64,000 nt of DNA from assembly GCF_907164915.1 (NCBI RefSeq), contig NC_061869.1, positions 37,138,840 through 37,202,839 on the forward strand, read 5' to 3'. Numbering within the stretch: position 1 is the stretch's first letter; every line of letters starts with the position of its first letter. A program made the translations under genes and the position numbers. The notes beneath the pieces are model-generated. The model did no database searches and was not told the origin of the DNA. It worked only from the letters and a program-made list of their open reading frames with translations. Positions 11,353-22,532 of this stretch are shown one piece after another. The DNA comes from Impatiens glandulifera. Taxonomy: Eukaryota; Streptophyta; Magnoliopsida; Ericales; Balsaminaceae.

Positions 11353-13155
11353 GTAGTGCGTGGCTGCAATTATTAATATGATTTTACTGTTTTTTGATCC
11401 ACCAAACATTGTGTATATGATTTTAATGACTGTTTTTGCAGATGGAACCAAAGGAAATCATTCTCAATGATTTTAATGGCCGTGTTTCATGGAAATCCAC
11501 CGGTCCCAGCTTGGGAAAGATAAAGGAGAGGTTTACTCACCATGATCTTTTGGATAGGGCTTTGCAGACCCAATTCAAGTATATATTCCAAGCCCCGACA
11601 TTATTATTTTCAGGAACCATACTCCATCAGATGCTTATCAGAAAAGTCAGTTCAAATTCGAAGGAGATAAGGTTCTTGGTCAAAGGTAAGGAGGTCTGCT
11701 GGGGCATGAAGGATTATGCATTGGTGACAGGCGTCAACTTTGGCAGTTTTCCTTTGGTGGAGGAGGTTGAAGAATGTCCACCCCTTGTCCTCAAATATTT
11801 TAAGGGTAAAAAGGATGTTAGACTGAAAGAGCTTGAAGACATTTTCGTTGGATGCTCTGATAAGGAGGATTCATGGAAGATGGGGCTCATATTTCTCATT
11901 TACCAGTATCTGTTCGCATCTGATAACAGGAGGAAGATAAGTTTGAGAATCTTTCACATGGTGGAAGACATGGAGATGTTCCTCCAATTTCCATGGGGAA
12001 ATGTGTCCTTCAGAGCTACCCTGCAGGGTATTGACAAAGATATCAAATACCTTCGTGGGTTATATCTCTCCAAGAAGAAAAACTGGAACAAGAAAGGCAT
12101 ATGTGATGTCGCTTATAATTTACATGGGTTCGCACTATCATTCCAAGTGTGGACCTATGAGCTTATCGATACATTCGTCCCCAATTTTGCTGAAAAGACA
12201 CTGGAAGATGATCTTACAAGCCCAAGGATAGTTCTCTATAAATCTTTTAGGAGTTATACCGGACCTGAGGTATCCACAGCCATCCAGGAGTGCACTGTTC
12301 GAAGAAAAATTCATGAGTCTGCGGAGGAGAAGCGGATGTACTCTGGGGACGACTTTGAAGATATGACAGACAACATTTATGATGAATTCTTTGGATGTGA
12401 TACGAGGAAGAGAAAGATTGAAGTTTTTGAAGAAGAAGAAAAACATGAAAGGACTCCCAAACCGCCGACCAAGAAGAGTAGACATATTAGTCCCAAGGTC
12501 CCTGAAGTTAGTGATGAAACTAGCCAAGAAAGGTCCTCTCATTCAATAATCCCTTCTGTGACGACTCCTATTCCAACTGAAGACAAATCTACATCTTGTG
12601 CACCCAATCGAGTATCTCAAGACATAACTGCCAAACTTGATGTGCTGACAAATGTTGTGAATGAGATTAAAAAGTATGTGAATGAGATTAAAAGTGAAAT
12701 CAAGCTCATGAAGGAGAATCAACAACTTATAATCACATTATTGGAGCAAAGAAATGAACAAAAGAATGGTGGAGGAGAAGAAAAAGAAGAGGCAGGTATT
12801 GCTGCAATTGATACTGAGAAGAGGACGACAAAGAAGAAGAATAATGATCTTGCACTTGTTGAGAATAGGACGAAGAGGAAGAATGATGATGTTGATAATG
12901 AGAATAGGACGAAGAGGAAGAATGATGAGTTGATGAACTCTAAGAGGAAGAATGATGAGAAGATGAAGAAGACTAAGGAGGATGATGATGAGATTACAAG
13001 AAAGAGGAAGGAGAGGAAGGAGAGGCGAGAGAAGCTAGTGATTTTGTCCAAGAAGAGGATTGCTGATGAGTTGGCCAAGAAGAGGAATGTTGATAAGTTG
13101 GCCAAGAAGAAGAAGGCTGAGAAGAGGAATTCGAAAAAGGTACACACCCCCATGC

Positions 13156-13478
13156 TTAAGTCTCACGCCCCACGCCCACGCCCCACGCCCCACGCTCAAC
13201 CCCCACGCCCACGCCCACCTTCCACACCCCACGCCCAAGCCCCACGCCCAACCCCCACGCCCGACCGCCACGCCCAAGCCCCACGCCCCACGCCCAACCC
13301 CCACGCCCCACACCCAACCCCCACGCCCCACGCCCAACCCCCACTCCCAATCCCAATCCCCACGCCCACCTTCCACGCCCCACGCCCAATCCCTACGCCC
13401 CACGCTCAACCCCCACGCCCCACGCTCAACCCCCACGCCCCACGCTCAACCCCCACGCCAATCCCCACGCCCAAGACC
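13156..13478 (+). repeat. C-rich minisatellite array in intron 1 of the Ulp1-like gene
   Basis: Degenerate CCCCACGCCCAA units (also CCACGCCC, CCCCACGCTCAA). The array starts a few bases after the donor AAG/GTACAC and ends before the acceptor at 13519, so it fills the intron. Orientation is opposite to the array at 10966. Confidence 0.93.
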
Positions 13479-13935
13479 TCAAAATGTATATTAATCTCAT
13501 TCCATTTTTGATTTTGCAGAACGATGAGGAGGAGGACGAGTACGAGGACGAAGAGACTGAGGAGGAGGAGACTTTGGAGAAGGACGAGGAGACTGAGGAG
13601 GAGGACGAGGAGACTAAGGAGAATGACGAGAAGACTGAGGAGAATGACAAGGTATGATGGTATAAAACGTGCGAATCCCCACGTTCCACAATGTATATTA
13701 ATCTGATTTTTTCATTGTGCAGAATGATGATTCGCGCCCCACGCCAAAAACCTCTCGCAAATTGAGTTTTGATGGCCCAGAGGAGAAGAATGATGATGTG
13801 CATGAGGAGAAGAATGCTGATGTGCATGACAATAAGGATAAGAGTGATGATGTGCATGACAATAAGGAGGAGGTTGAGGAGGATAAGAATACGGAGAAGG
13901 AGGTGGAGGTAGAGGTAGAGGAGAATAAGGAGAAG

Positions 13936-14113
13936 GAGGTGGAGGTGGAGGTGGAGGTGGAGGTGGAGGTGGAGGTGGAGGTGGAGGTGGAGGTGGAGGT
14001 GGAGGTGGAGGTGGAGGTGGAGGTGGAGGTGGAGGTGGAGGTGGAGGTGGAGGTGGAGGTGGAGGTGGAGGTGGAGGTGGAGGTGGAGGTGGAGGTGGAG
14101 GTGGAGGTGGAGA
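13936..14113 (+). repeat. (GAGGTG)n hexanucleotide tract coding for poly-Val-Glu
   Basis: About 29 near-perfect GAGGTG units inside exon 3 of the Ulp1-like gene encode a Val-Glu alternation. Shorter GAG/AAG/GTG runs continue to about 14215, where one lost base (near 14168) shifts the frame. Minus-strand ORFs across it are low-complexity shadows. Confidence 0.95.
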
Positions 14114-14934
14114 AGGAGAAGGAGGTGGAGGTGGAGGTGGAGAAGGAGAAGGAGAAGGAGGTGGATGTGAGGTGGAGGTGGAGAAGGAGAAGGAGGTGGA
14201 GGTGGAGAAGAATGATGATTCGCGCCCTACTCCCCAATCCTCTCCCAAGTTTAAGGATGTGGATGAGGATAAGAATAAGGAGAAGGAGGTGCTGGAGGAG
14301 GAGAACAAAGAGGTGGAAGTGGAAGCTGAGAAGAATAACGAGAAGGAGGTGTTGGAGGAGGAGAACAAAGAGGTGGAGGTGGAAGTTGAGAAGAATGACA
14401 AGGTATTGCACCAAGTCCCACACCCTACGTTCCACAATGTATATTAATATAATTTTTTGATTGTGCAGGAAGAAGATTTGCCCCATGTTCCGGTTAATAA
14501 GGAGAAGAAAGAGGAGGTGGAAAAAGAGATTGTGAAGGAGGTGATTGTGGAGAAGGAGAAGAAGAAGAAGAAGAAGAAGAAGAAGAAGAAGAAGACGACG
14601 AAGAAGAATAAGGAGAAGGAGAAGGAGGTGAAACAATTGACTCCATCACAATTTATTGGTAAAAGTTTTCGGAGAAAGAAGAAGTCGAAACAATTGGGGG
14701 AATACACCGACCCTGGTGGGAAAGGGTTTAAACTAAATGATACGGTTAAGGTTAATCCTTTGTTACGAATTGACGAGGAAAAGATGAAGGAGTTGAAGAA
14801 ATGGTTAAAGAGTGATGAAAAAGATTTCAAGGAGTTGACGGTTTGCTCTGAAGATCGTTCTTTTTTCAACAGATTGCTCAAGCCTCAAGAATGGTTACAC
14901 GATACGATAAGTATTTTTGTTTTTTATTTTTGTA

Positions 14935-15190
14935 AGCCCCACGCCCCACGCCCAACCCCCACGCCTCACGCCCAACCCCCACGCCCAACCCCCACGCCCA
15001 ACCCCCACGTCCAACACCCACGCCCCACGCCCAACCCCCACGCCCAACCCCCACTCTCCACGCCCCACGCCCAACCCCCACTCCCCACACCCAACCCCCA
15101 CGCCCCACGCCCAACCCCCACTCCCCACGCCCAACCCCCACGCCCCACGCCCAACCCCCACGCTCAAACCCCACGCCCACGTTCTACGCC
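14935..15190 (+). repeat. C-rich minisatellite array in intron 4 of the Ulp1-like gene
   Basis: The same CCCCACGCCCAA family as at 13156, lying between the mutated donor at 14907 and the acceptor CAG at 15223-15225. It is oriented like the other C-rich arrays. Confidence 0.93.
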
Positions 15191-16001
15191 CAATAATTTT
15201 GCTTAATCAATAATTTTTTTCGCAGGAGATAGATGAAATTTGTCATCTACTGAAACGAAGGGTTGCGGAGTTCCCGAAGACATATCCAAGAAATTTCTCA
15301 ATTGCTGACTCCAAATTCTCTCAGAAGATGAATAATTGCTATGATATGTTTACCCCGAATCCTGTAGGCTACAAATTCGACGATCTCATGGAATACGTAT
15401 TTGGTGAAGGAAGTAATCCTTGGAATATTGTTGATATGATATATGTACCCTTGAACCTAAAGCAGAAGAACTAGGTCATGTGCAAGATTCATCTATAAGA
15501 TTGGTGCATATATGTATATGACTGCGAGCAGAATATGTTCCCAAAGGATGAATATGACGACTTCTTGAAACCAATGTGTGTAATGGTGTCGTACTTGCTT
15601 GAACAGGGGCTCACCATGGGCGATAAGAAAAGGTTTCCACAGATCAAATTGAATGCGATGCCATATTCCATAATACCACACCCAATAGTCCCAAAGACAA
15701 CCAAAAGTGGGGACTGTGGGTTTTACTATTATGCATTTGGAATACCTTACTGCCTCATTGGATATATCAAATGTGGTCACTAAAAATATGAATTTTTGGG
15801 GAAACAAATGGGCAGTAAGGTTATTCCATCAAATTGTAGACCATTGATCTAAATTAAATATAAATAATTAATTTGTTTGCTTCAAATTTCATTCTAAAAT
15901 TAGTTAATTATTGTTGTCTTTGTTAGATTCAAATGACTGAGATTTTCCAGTAATAATATGTATAACAAAACTTTAAATTAATTCAAGTAATAATATGTAA
16001 A

Positions 16002-16360
16002 GCCCCACGCCCAAGGCACACGCCCCACTCCCAAGGCACACGCCCCACGCCCAAGGCCCACGCCACACTCCCAAGGCCCACGCCCAAGGCCCACGCCCCA
16101 TGCCCACGCCCCACGCACACGCCCCACGCCTACGACCCATGCCCAAGCCCCACGCCCCACGCCCAAGCCCCACTCCCACGCCCCACGCCCAACCCCCATG
16201 CCCCACGCGAAGGCCCACGCCCAACCCCCACGCCCCACGCCAAAGCCCCACTCCCCACGCCCAACCCCCACGCCCCATGCCAAGGCCCACGCCCCACGCC
16301 CAACCCCCACGCCCACGCCCAAGACCCACGTTCACGCCCAAGACCCACGTTCACGCCCAA
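16002..16360 (+). repeat. C-rich minisatellite array between the two MULE genes
   Basis: About 360 bp of CCCCACGCCCAAGG-type and CCCCACGCCCAACC-type units, placed between the 3' ends of the convergent Ulp1-like and transposase genes. The AAGG variant is enriched at its left end, which distinguishes it slightly from the intronic arrays. Confidence 0.93.
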
Positions 16361-16534
16361 TACCTGCACAAATGTTTCCCTAACCTGCACATATATAAAA
16401 TCTGCACATACATGACATATATTAAAACTACCACCTGGACAAAACTACCACCTACATATATATATAAAACATCATGTGGAATAGTCACTGATTCAGTTGG
16501 TGCAAAAACATTCAATTTAACAAAAAGATACAAT

Positions 16535-17255
16535 TTAACCAAAAGAAATATTGTCTAGAGAATGTGGCAAAGATGAAGATGGTGAAGGTTGGGCCAACTG
16601 TGAAGGTTGTGAAGGTTGTGACACTTGTTGTCTTGAAGTAGATGGTGCAGGCATCACTACTTTGCATGTTTCCCTATTATGGCCTTGACCGCTACATGAG
16701 TTGCACTGTCTCTGTTCCTTACGAGGCTCACCTGTGATGGCCTACGCTTTGTTTTTGGCCTACCCTTCTTAACCTTGACGGGGGGTTTAGACAAACTCGT
16801 TCCTTGATATTTTCTGGAATATCCCAAGAACCTTCATCGCAAACTGGATAACATGTATCTACATATTCCATGCACCACGCTTCAGTTGTGAAAAACCTGA
16901 AAAAAATAATATTTAAGTTATATAAATTCAATCTTAGAATTAAACAATGCAATAATTCTCTAACCTTGAGTAGTACTCATATGGAATAGTTTTTCGAGAA
17001 CGGGCAGCAGCAAGGGCATGTTTACAAGGAAGACCATATAGATCAAATACCATACAAGTATAAGTTCGAGTTTGGAGATCAACTTGAAAATCATGTTCAC
17101 CGGCATTCACATGAAACTCGAATCTGTTAAGCGGATTAACGTTGTAGAATCTGGCCTTCTCGGCTTGTTCACGTAAGAACTTTTCATAATATTGAGATAA
17201 ATGTTCTGTGTGGTTAGAAGCTTTTTCTCTTCTATCATTAAACCATTCTTGTAGT
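16535..17255 (-). pseudogene. mudrA-type MULE transposase, C-terminal part
   Basis: Minus-strand exon 16965-17255 reads NDRREKASNHTEHLSQYYEK, then NRFEFHVNAGEHDFQVDL and a SWIM zinc-finger region (YTCMVFDLYGLPCKHALAAA). It ends at donor AAG/GTTAG. The next exon (16535-16896, after a TTTTTTCAG acceptor) reads FFTTEAWCMEYVDTCYPVCD, a basic stretch (KKGRPKTKRRPSQ) and a CCHC knuckle (CNSCSGQGHNRETC). Two small frameshifts lie around the basic stretch. The catalytic DDE core, which should lie to the right of 17255, is absent, so the copy is cut there. Confidence 0.85.
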
Positions 17256-17424
17256 GTGATTCTTGTTTAATTCTCCTTTCACCACCTTGTAATGTTTGAA
17301 CGCTTCTTGGATTTCTTTTTATTCTGATGAAAAAGTTGATCTCTTTCAAGAAAAAGAGTTGTTTTATTCTCTCTCATTCCATAATCAATTCAGAATTTAA
17401 GATTTTTCTGTCTTTTGTTTCTAG

Positions 17425-18260
17425 TTGTTCAGGCTAACCTTGGACTATTGAAGTCACAAGCTGATGGATTACAAGTGCATTTGAAGAGCATTGTTGTAGG
17501 ACTTTTGGTGTGGCAAGATGACAACATGAACCATTTTAAAGCTAAGGTATCATTTTTCTCTTGAACTTGAGAATCATCATTTTACCAGTAATTGCAATTG
17601 GTGGTATGTTTGATTCTTGTTAAAGGTAAAGTGTTCCTTCAGATGACACACTGTTAAGCAACTAAGAGCTTGTTTGAGGAAGGATTTCTTTTTTCAAAAA
17701 TTGGATCTTTTGGAAAATCAATGTTTGACAAGGGATATGAGATAATTGATTTATGTTTGTATTGTCCAATAGACTATTTGAATAGGTGAAAATACAAGGG
17801 TAGCTTTATAAAAGTAAGATAAATAAATTAAGAAGTCTTTTAGTTGATGATGGGATTTTGGGTTATTTGGATTAAATCAAAATAACCCTCATCAAACAAG
17901 CCCTAGGATATTTTTTTATTGGTTTTGACTTTTGCTTTTTTTTTTTTTGCTCATTTTCAAATTTTAACAACTACTTTAAGTTACTTATTGAAATGTTGAT
18001 CAAGAAATGTGGTATAGATGTTGTCAAGTTCAAGGTTGTAACACCTGAAGAACATGTGAAACTTCTCACTAACATAGGGAACGTATGTGAAACTTGCTTA
18101 GATGCATAGGATGAAACAAAATACTCTAGCACATGTATGTATATATGATTAGTGCGAATAAGCAGATTAAGATGCAGAAAGATAAAAACATGCTGCTAAG
18201 ACTGAAGAGACTAGGAGTCAATTTTCCAAAGCAACTACATCAAGATTTGAGGTCTCTCTT
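17425..18260 (+). pseudogene. RRP12-like gene fragment
   Basis: Three exon-like pieces are preserved. 17425-17546, between a TTTCTAG acceptor and an AAG/GTATC donor, reads LLKSQADGLQVHLKSIV, then GLLVWQDDNMNHFKAK. About 17981-18080 reads EMLIKKCGIDVVK, then TPEEHVKLLTNI. Around 18150-18260 there are traces of a basic tail. The order matches, as I recall the family, the C-terminal region of plant RRP12-like proteins (HEAT-repeat factors for ribosomal subunit export). Upstream exons are absent, so this is a fragment: either captured by a transposon or the remnant of a cut host gene next to the truncated MULE. Confidence 0.6.
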
Positions 18261-18390
18261 TACTAAAATCTCTATACTATTCTTGGAGTTGGTTTTTGGT
18301 ACTCACACTTGGAATTTGTGAACAAATGTCATTCTTACTTTAATTTGATGGGTGTTTATCTTATTAATTGTGCAAAGTTTTAACATCATC

Positions 18391-18404
18391 AAAAAGGGGG
18401 AAAT
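18391..18404 (+). other. polypurine tract of a copia element
   Basis: AAAAAGGGGGAAAT directly precedes an LTR start TGTTGG. The preceding CATCATC and the tract recur almost unchanged before the LTR at 48072. Confidence 0.75.
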
Positions 18405-19752
18405 TGTTGGGTCAAATTATTTTGATGATGAACTTATGTAAAACTTAAATAAGAATGAAGCTAAGTCGTCTAATTGTTTTTGTGCAGGTGCATCAAAATG
18501 CTAAGTTAGACTTAGTTTAAATCAGACTTATTAGATGCGTTGCTAGTTAGACGTGCAGTCTAACATATACATAGTTAGACGTGTAGTCTAACAGATACGT
18601 AGTTAGACGTGCAGTCTAACAGATACGTAGTTAGACGTGCAGTCTAACAGCTACGTAGTTAGACATGCAGTCTAACAACTACGTAGTTAGACGTGCAGTC
18701 TAACAGATACGTAGTTAGACGTGCAGTCTAATAGATACGTAGTTAGACGTGCAGTCCAACAGATGAAAGTTAGACTCTGACGTCTAACTCCTTCAAACTA
18801 ATCTGAAGTGACACGTAGTTAGACGTGCCGTCTAACTCCATTAGACTTGGTGGTCTAATGGATCTCGTTATTAGACATAGGGCGTCTAACTTCCTTAGAC
18901 TTGCAGTCTAACGAAGCACGTCTAATGCCTCGCTTCAGCAATTGCTTGAAGTCAGCATCCGTCTACCCATGATCAACTAGTTGTACGCTACTTCTGCTCC
19001 ACTAATCCGTGCAGATCAGTACGACAACCAGTTGCATCCAATGAATGAATGCCACGTAAGTAAATATTTTTTCCACTACTTGTTCCTTGCAGGACAATTC
19101 TAGAAGAATATACGGCGCACTACCAGATTCGTATGGCCACGATCTTTGTGCACAGAGTCTGTTGTACTCGTGTACTATGGAGGCGTTCCAATGGGTGCTT
19201 TCCACGTTTCAATGTAGAAGATTTGACCGTTGGTACTTGTCTTCTATTTAAAGATCCTCAAGGACAACAGACGAGCTGCTGGACATACAATCCATCTTAC
19301 GAATTGCTTGTTTGCTTACTGAGTTTGTACATCATCTTCAAGAGAGAGAGATAGAATCAAAACATTGTCTAGCTGAGTGATATTCTTAAACATTTTGTAA
19401 GTTGAATAGAGGTTGTTATGTTCAATAGTTAGCTGGTCAGAATTGTATTTGATTCTAAGAAGTATAGTGAATCCTTCTGGTGGTTAGAAGAAGTGATGAC
19501 GTAGGAGAGTTTGCTCTGAACATCCATAAACAAACTGTTGTGTCATTTACATTTTGTCTTCTTCTCTTTTATTGGTTCTTAGCTTCAAACCTGAGCAAAC
19601 GTTTCCGCACTTGAATCGTTTCAAGAGTTTGTAAGGGTTTGTGAAGAATAGAAAATGATATTAATCCTTAACAGGATTTTTATCAAACCGTGTTATAGAA
19701 GTTGTCATAAATAGTCAGACCTCTGTCTCTATTTGTGTCACCGATCCTATCA
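18405..19752 (+). repeat. copia-type LTR with hairpin array
   Basis: About 1.35 kb starting TGTTGGGTCAAATTATTTTG after a polypurine tract and ending near GATCCTATCA. The same ends (TGTTGG, GATCCTAACA) bound the LTR at 48072-49766, and the two share other phrases near the 3' end (TTCCGCACTT, TCAAGAGTTTGT). It carries an array of short palindromes (18541-18930). Since a polypurine tract precedes it, it is a 3' LTR whose internal region is almost entirely lost. Confidence 0.75.
18541..18930 (+). repeat. tandem array of GTTAGAC...GTCTAAC hairpins
   Basis: At least eight repeats of about 28 bp, each containing the inverted pair GTTAGAC / GTCTAAC around a short loop (GTGCA) and spaced by AGATACGTA. 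The later units become degenerate. Confidence 0.9.
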
Positions 19753-19802
19753 TAATGATACCTTGGGATGATGTTTTTAACGTTCATGGGAGCTTTGTGA
19801 AG

Positions 19803-20740
19803 CTACCCAAACCTTTTGATCGAAAGATCCGAGTCTCCATCAAAAATGAAAAACCTACAATTTTGATGTTCTTGAGGACCGACAAGTCCGAACAAGATTG
19901 ACAGGTTTGACCGAAAAAATTGAGTTAGGATCGAGAGGTCCGACCAATATTCATCATCTAGGACTGAGAGGTCCGACCAATGATTTTTACATCTGACCGA
20001 GAAGTCAGACCTAAGACCGAGAAGTCTCACACCCGACCGAGAACTTCCAAACCCATGACCGAGAGGCCTTAACACCCCGACAAAGGATCATGAACCCGGA
20101 CCGAGGGCTTTTTAGCCACGACTGATAAAACGAACCCAGGACCTAGGACACTAGTCCTAAGGCCTGTTTGCTTCCAATTTTAAAATTCAAAAATTATTTT
20201 TGTAATTTTGGGGTCTCAAACCATTTTCTAAAAATCCCAAATAATTAGAAAATGATTTCCAAATATTTTTGGAATATTTCTACAAAACAATATTTTGATG
20301 AAGGCTTGTTTGAGATTTATGTTTAAACTCTAATGCCTTTAAATACTAATGTTTTTCAAGTATTTTCCTTTTTAGTCATCATCAGTAATATGTACCAACA
20401 TTGAAATAATTGTTATTAAAATTCTTTAAATACGCATAAACCTACGAATGTCTAGGATTAGAATAATAATCGGTTAAAATAAAACGTTATATAACCAATT
20501 TTCAAAAGCAAAATTTAAATAAGTAAAGACCATTTTTAAAACGGGTACAGAGGATATATCGCGTATGCCCTTTCCCGAGTATCACCAAACTTCGAACCAG
20601 AACGAAACTCTAGTGTAAAATACGTTTGTACACATTTTTTATTGATTTTCAAAAATCAATTGAAGACTCTGTTTTCAAATGAATAATATTTTAATTAATA
20701 ATTTTTAATTAATTTAAAACAACATATTTCTAAAATGAGA
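19803..20740 (+). repeat. fragment of the LTR family seen in the 5.7-kb inverted repeat
   Basis: A block of GACCGAGAGGTCC-type repeats (19803-20160) is followed by sequence matching the inner part of the left arm at 41590-42565. Shared landmarks, in the same order, are CTGTTTG near GGCC, GAGGATATA...GCG...CCCTTTC, and GACTCT before an AT-rich end. It is a truncated copy ending where a MITE begins. Confidence 0.7.
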
Positions 20741-20745
20741 AATGA

Positions 20746-20926
20746 TTAGGTGAGGGAATTTAGTGAGGGAATTTGGTGAGGGAATGACGTGCCATAATCC
20801 TATTCGCTTAAAAAATCAAATAATTTATCTCTTTTCTCTCTTTCTTCCCACTTTTACATTTTTCAACCAATGAAGGTGATGCCACATCATTCCCTCACTA
20901 AATTCCCTCTCTCTATCACTCCTCTT
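20746..20926. mobile_element. small inverted-repeat element (MITE)
   Basis: The ends are inverted copies of GAGGGAATTTAGTGAGGGAAT, followed inward by GACGTGCC and its equivalent. The left end contains one extra internal GGTGAGGGAATTT unit. About 180 bp and no coding capacity. The target-site duplication is unclear. Confidence 0.7.
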
Positions 20927-21072
20927 CTAAAATATCAAATTTTATTTTGATTATTACAAATCTAAAGATTATTAACATTTGAGCCCAAATTATTTTTTTT
21001 ATAACTAATTTTAAAAGATGTTAGGAGGTTTAAAATAACATTTTATTTTTAAAAAATTAATCACACGCAAAC

Positions 21073-22532
21073 CAGTGGCGGACCTACAAGGGGGCCTTGG
21101 GGGGCCCGGGCCTCCCCCAACTAAGGTAAAACCTTTAATATATTATATATATATGTTTATCAAATAAGGTTGTGTCCTGTTGGTTTTGAAGCTGAAATGT
21201 ATAATAGAGGTCAGGTGATATAACCCTGCCTCTCACATTTCTTTTTATAAAATTTTTATTTTATACAAACACTCTTTTCTAATATTTAAAATAAACTAAC
21301 ACTTCCTTTTATAAAAATTAATAAAAAAAAACTAATTCATAATTATATTATTCTAATTTCAAATATAATTTTATTAAAGTAATTATTATTAATATTTTAT
21401 TTTATACAAAAAAAAATATTTTCTAAGATACAATATTTATAATAATACATAAAGTTTAGTTAATATATAAATAAAATTTATTTATATAAGTTAAAATATA
21501 AAGAATTATAATTAAAATAATGAAAATCATATAATATTATTATTTATTTTAAAACTACATTTATATTATAATTTATTTATATATTTATATATATATATAT
21601 TTTATTAATTTTAATAAAATTAATAATACAAATTACTTATAAATATAAGGGTAAAATAACAATTTATATAAATATAAGGGTAAAATATTATTTTATATTT
21701 CTTAATTTTAAATTAGTTTTAAATTATTTCAACAAATAAATGTATTTGTTAGATTTTATTTAGGGGCCTAGAGTTGACATATATTTATTTTTAATTATTT
21801 ATTTTATGTAGGATATAGAATAATGGAGATGTTCTATTATCTATAGACGAATTTGTATTTCTACATCACATGACCAGCATGAGTCTTCTCAATCAATTAA
21901 TGAGCCTACTAATGAGTCTAATGTTACTAATCAAATATACATGGTTAGAATATAGCATATCAAAAGATGCATCATTTTGTTTTGGTGTTATCTTTTCAAC
22001 CTTTAAATAGAGAAAACGTAGATGATACATATATAGGAGATGGGTACAAAAATTGGAAAAGGGCATTAGAAATATTCAATCATCATATGAGAACTTCAAA
22101 TAGTTGTCATAATGAAACTAGAGTTCAATTTGAATCATTTTAAGATCAAAGACATAACGTGAGAAACGTTTTACGTACACATGGTCGTGATATAGAAATA
22201 AATTATCGCACCCGTTTAACGACAATGTTTGATGTAACACGCTTTCTATTGAGGCAAGGATTACCTTTTCGAGAACATATGAGTCAAGTAGTTCATCAAA
22301 TAAAGTTAATTTTCTTGAATTGATTGATTGGTATAGTCAACGTAATGAAGATATTTTGTCTTCTTTTGTACCGACTCATGGACAAGAATAATTTAGTAAT
22401 TGTGCTTGTTAGTACTTTTATGTAATTATCGAGTAAAATTTTAATTAAAAAATGCATTTGTTTGATAGCCAAAAAAATACTACGTTACTATGTATTTGGC
22501 CCCCCGAGAAAATATTTCTAGGTCCGCCACTG
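21073..22532 (+). mobile_element. hAT element with perfect 8-bp target-site duplication
   Basis: A 1460-bp element with 14-bp perfect terminal inverted repeats (CAGTGGCGGACCTA) and a perfect 8-bp duplication, ACGCAAAC, at 21065-21072 and 22533-22540. About 21960-22400 retains a piece of TTF-type hAT transposase: DGYKNWKRALEIFNHHM, then HNETRVQFESF, RNVLRTHGRDIEINYRTRL and TRFLLRQGLPFREH. One stop and a frameshift after VVHQIK break it, and the zinc-finger start and dimerisation end are missing. It is a deletion derivative that would need a transposase in trans. Confidence 0.92.

Larger units (their letters stand above)
11442..15847 (+). pseudogene. DUF1985 / Ulp1-like cysteine protease gene
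   Basis: The ATG follows a splice acceptor directly. Inferred exons: 11442-13139, 13520-13651, 13723-14402, 14469-14906, 15226-15847. Exon 1 opens with a DUF1985-type domain (ERFTHHDLLDRALQTQFKYI, then WGMKDYALVTGVNFG) and then a charged, coiled-coil-like Lys/Glu region. Exons 2-4 are acidic repeats with a long Val-Glu tract. The last exon is C48-peptidase-like: NPWNIVDMIYVPLNL, IYVYDCEQN (Asp) and SGDCGFYYY (catalytic Cys). Damage: a one-base loss near 14168, donor GTAAGT changed to ATAAGT at 14907, stops at 15472 and 15496, and a frameshift near 15732. The catalytic His-Trp position reads Asn-stop. Ulp1 family members cleave SUMO; this copy cannot. Confidence 0.82.
10300..17255. mobile_element. 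Mutator-like element with Ulp1-type gene (right end missing)
   Basis: The left boundary is suggested by GGAAAATTTGATAATATAAC at 10301, which resembles the end of the second MULE in this window (GGGAAATTTGATTAAATAAC at 51640). Inside lie two convergent genes: DUF1985/Ulp1 protease-like (11442-15847, +) and the C-terminal part of a mudrA-type transposase (16535-17255, -). Plant MULEs that have acquired Ulp1-like genes are an established class. The transposase is cut at about 17255 and no matching right terminal repeat is visible, so the copy is truncated. Confidence 0.75.

Noticed and set aside
13698..14881. Long minus-strand ORFs rich in Ser-Thr, Pro or Leu
   Set aside because: Shadows of the GAGGTG/GAAGAG repeats that code for Val-Glu and Lys-Glu on the plus strand.
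10948..16390. Many ORFs on both strands reading His/Pro/Thr-rich or Gly/Trp-rich proteins
   Set aside because: They are translations of the CCCCACGCCCAA arrays; all frames stay open because the repeat lacks stop codons.
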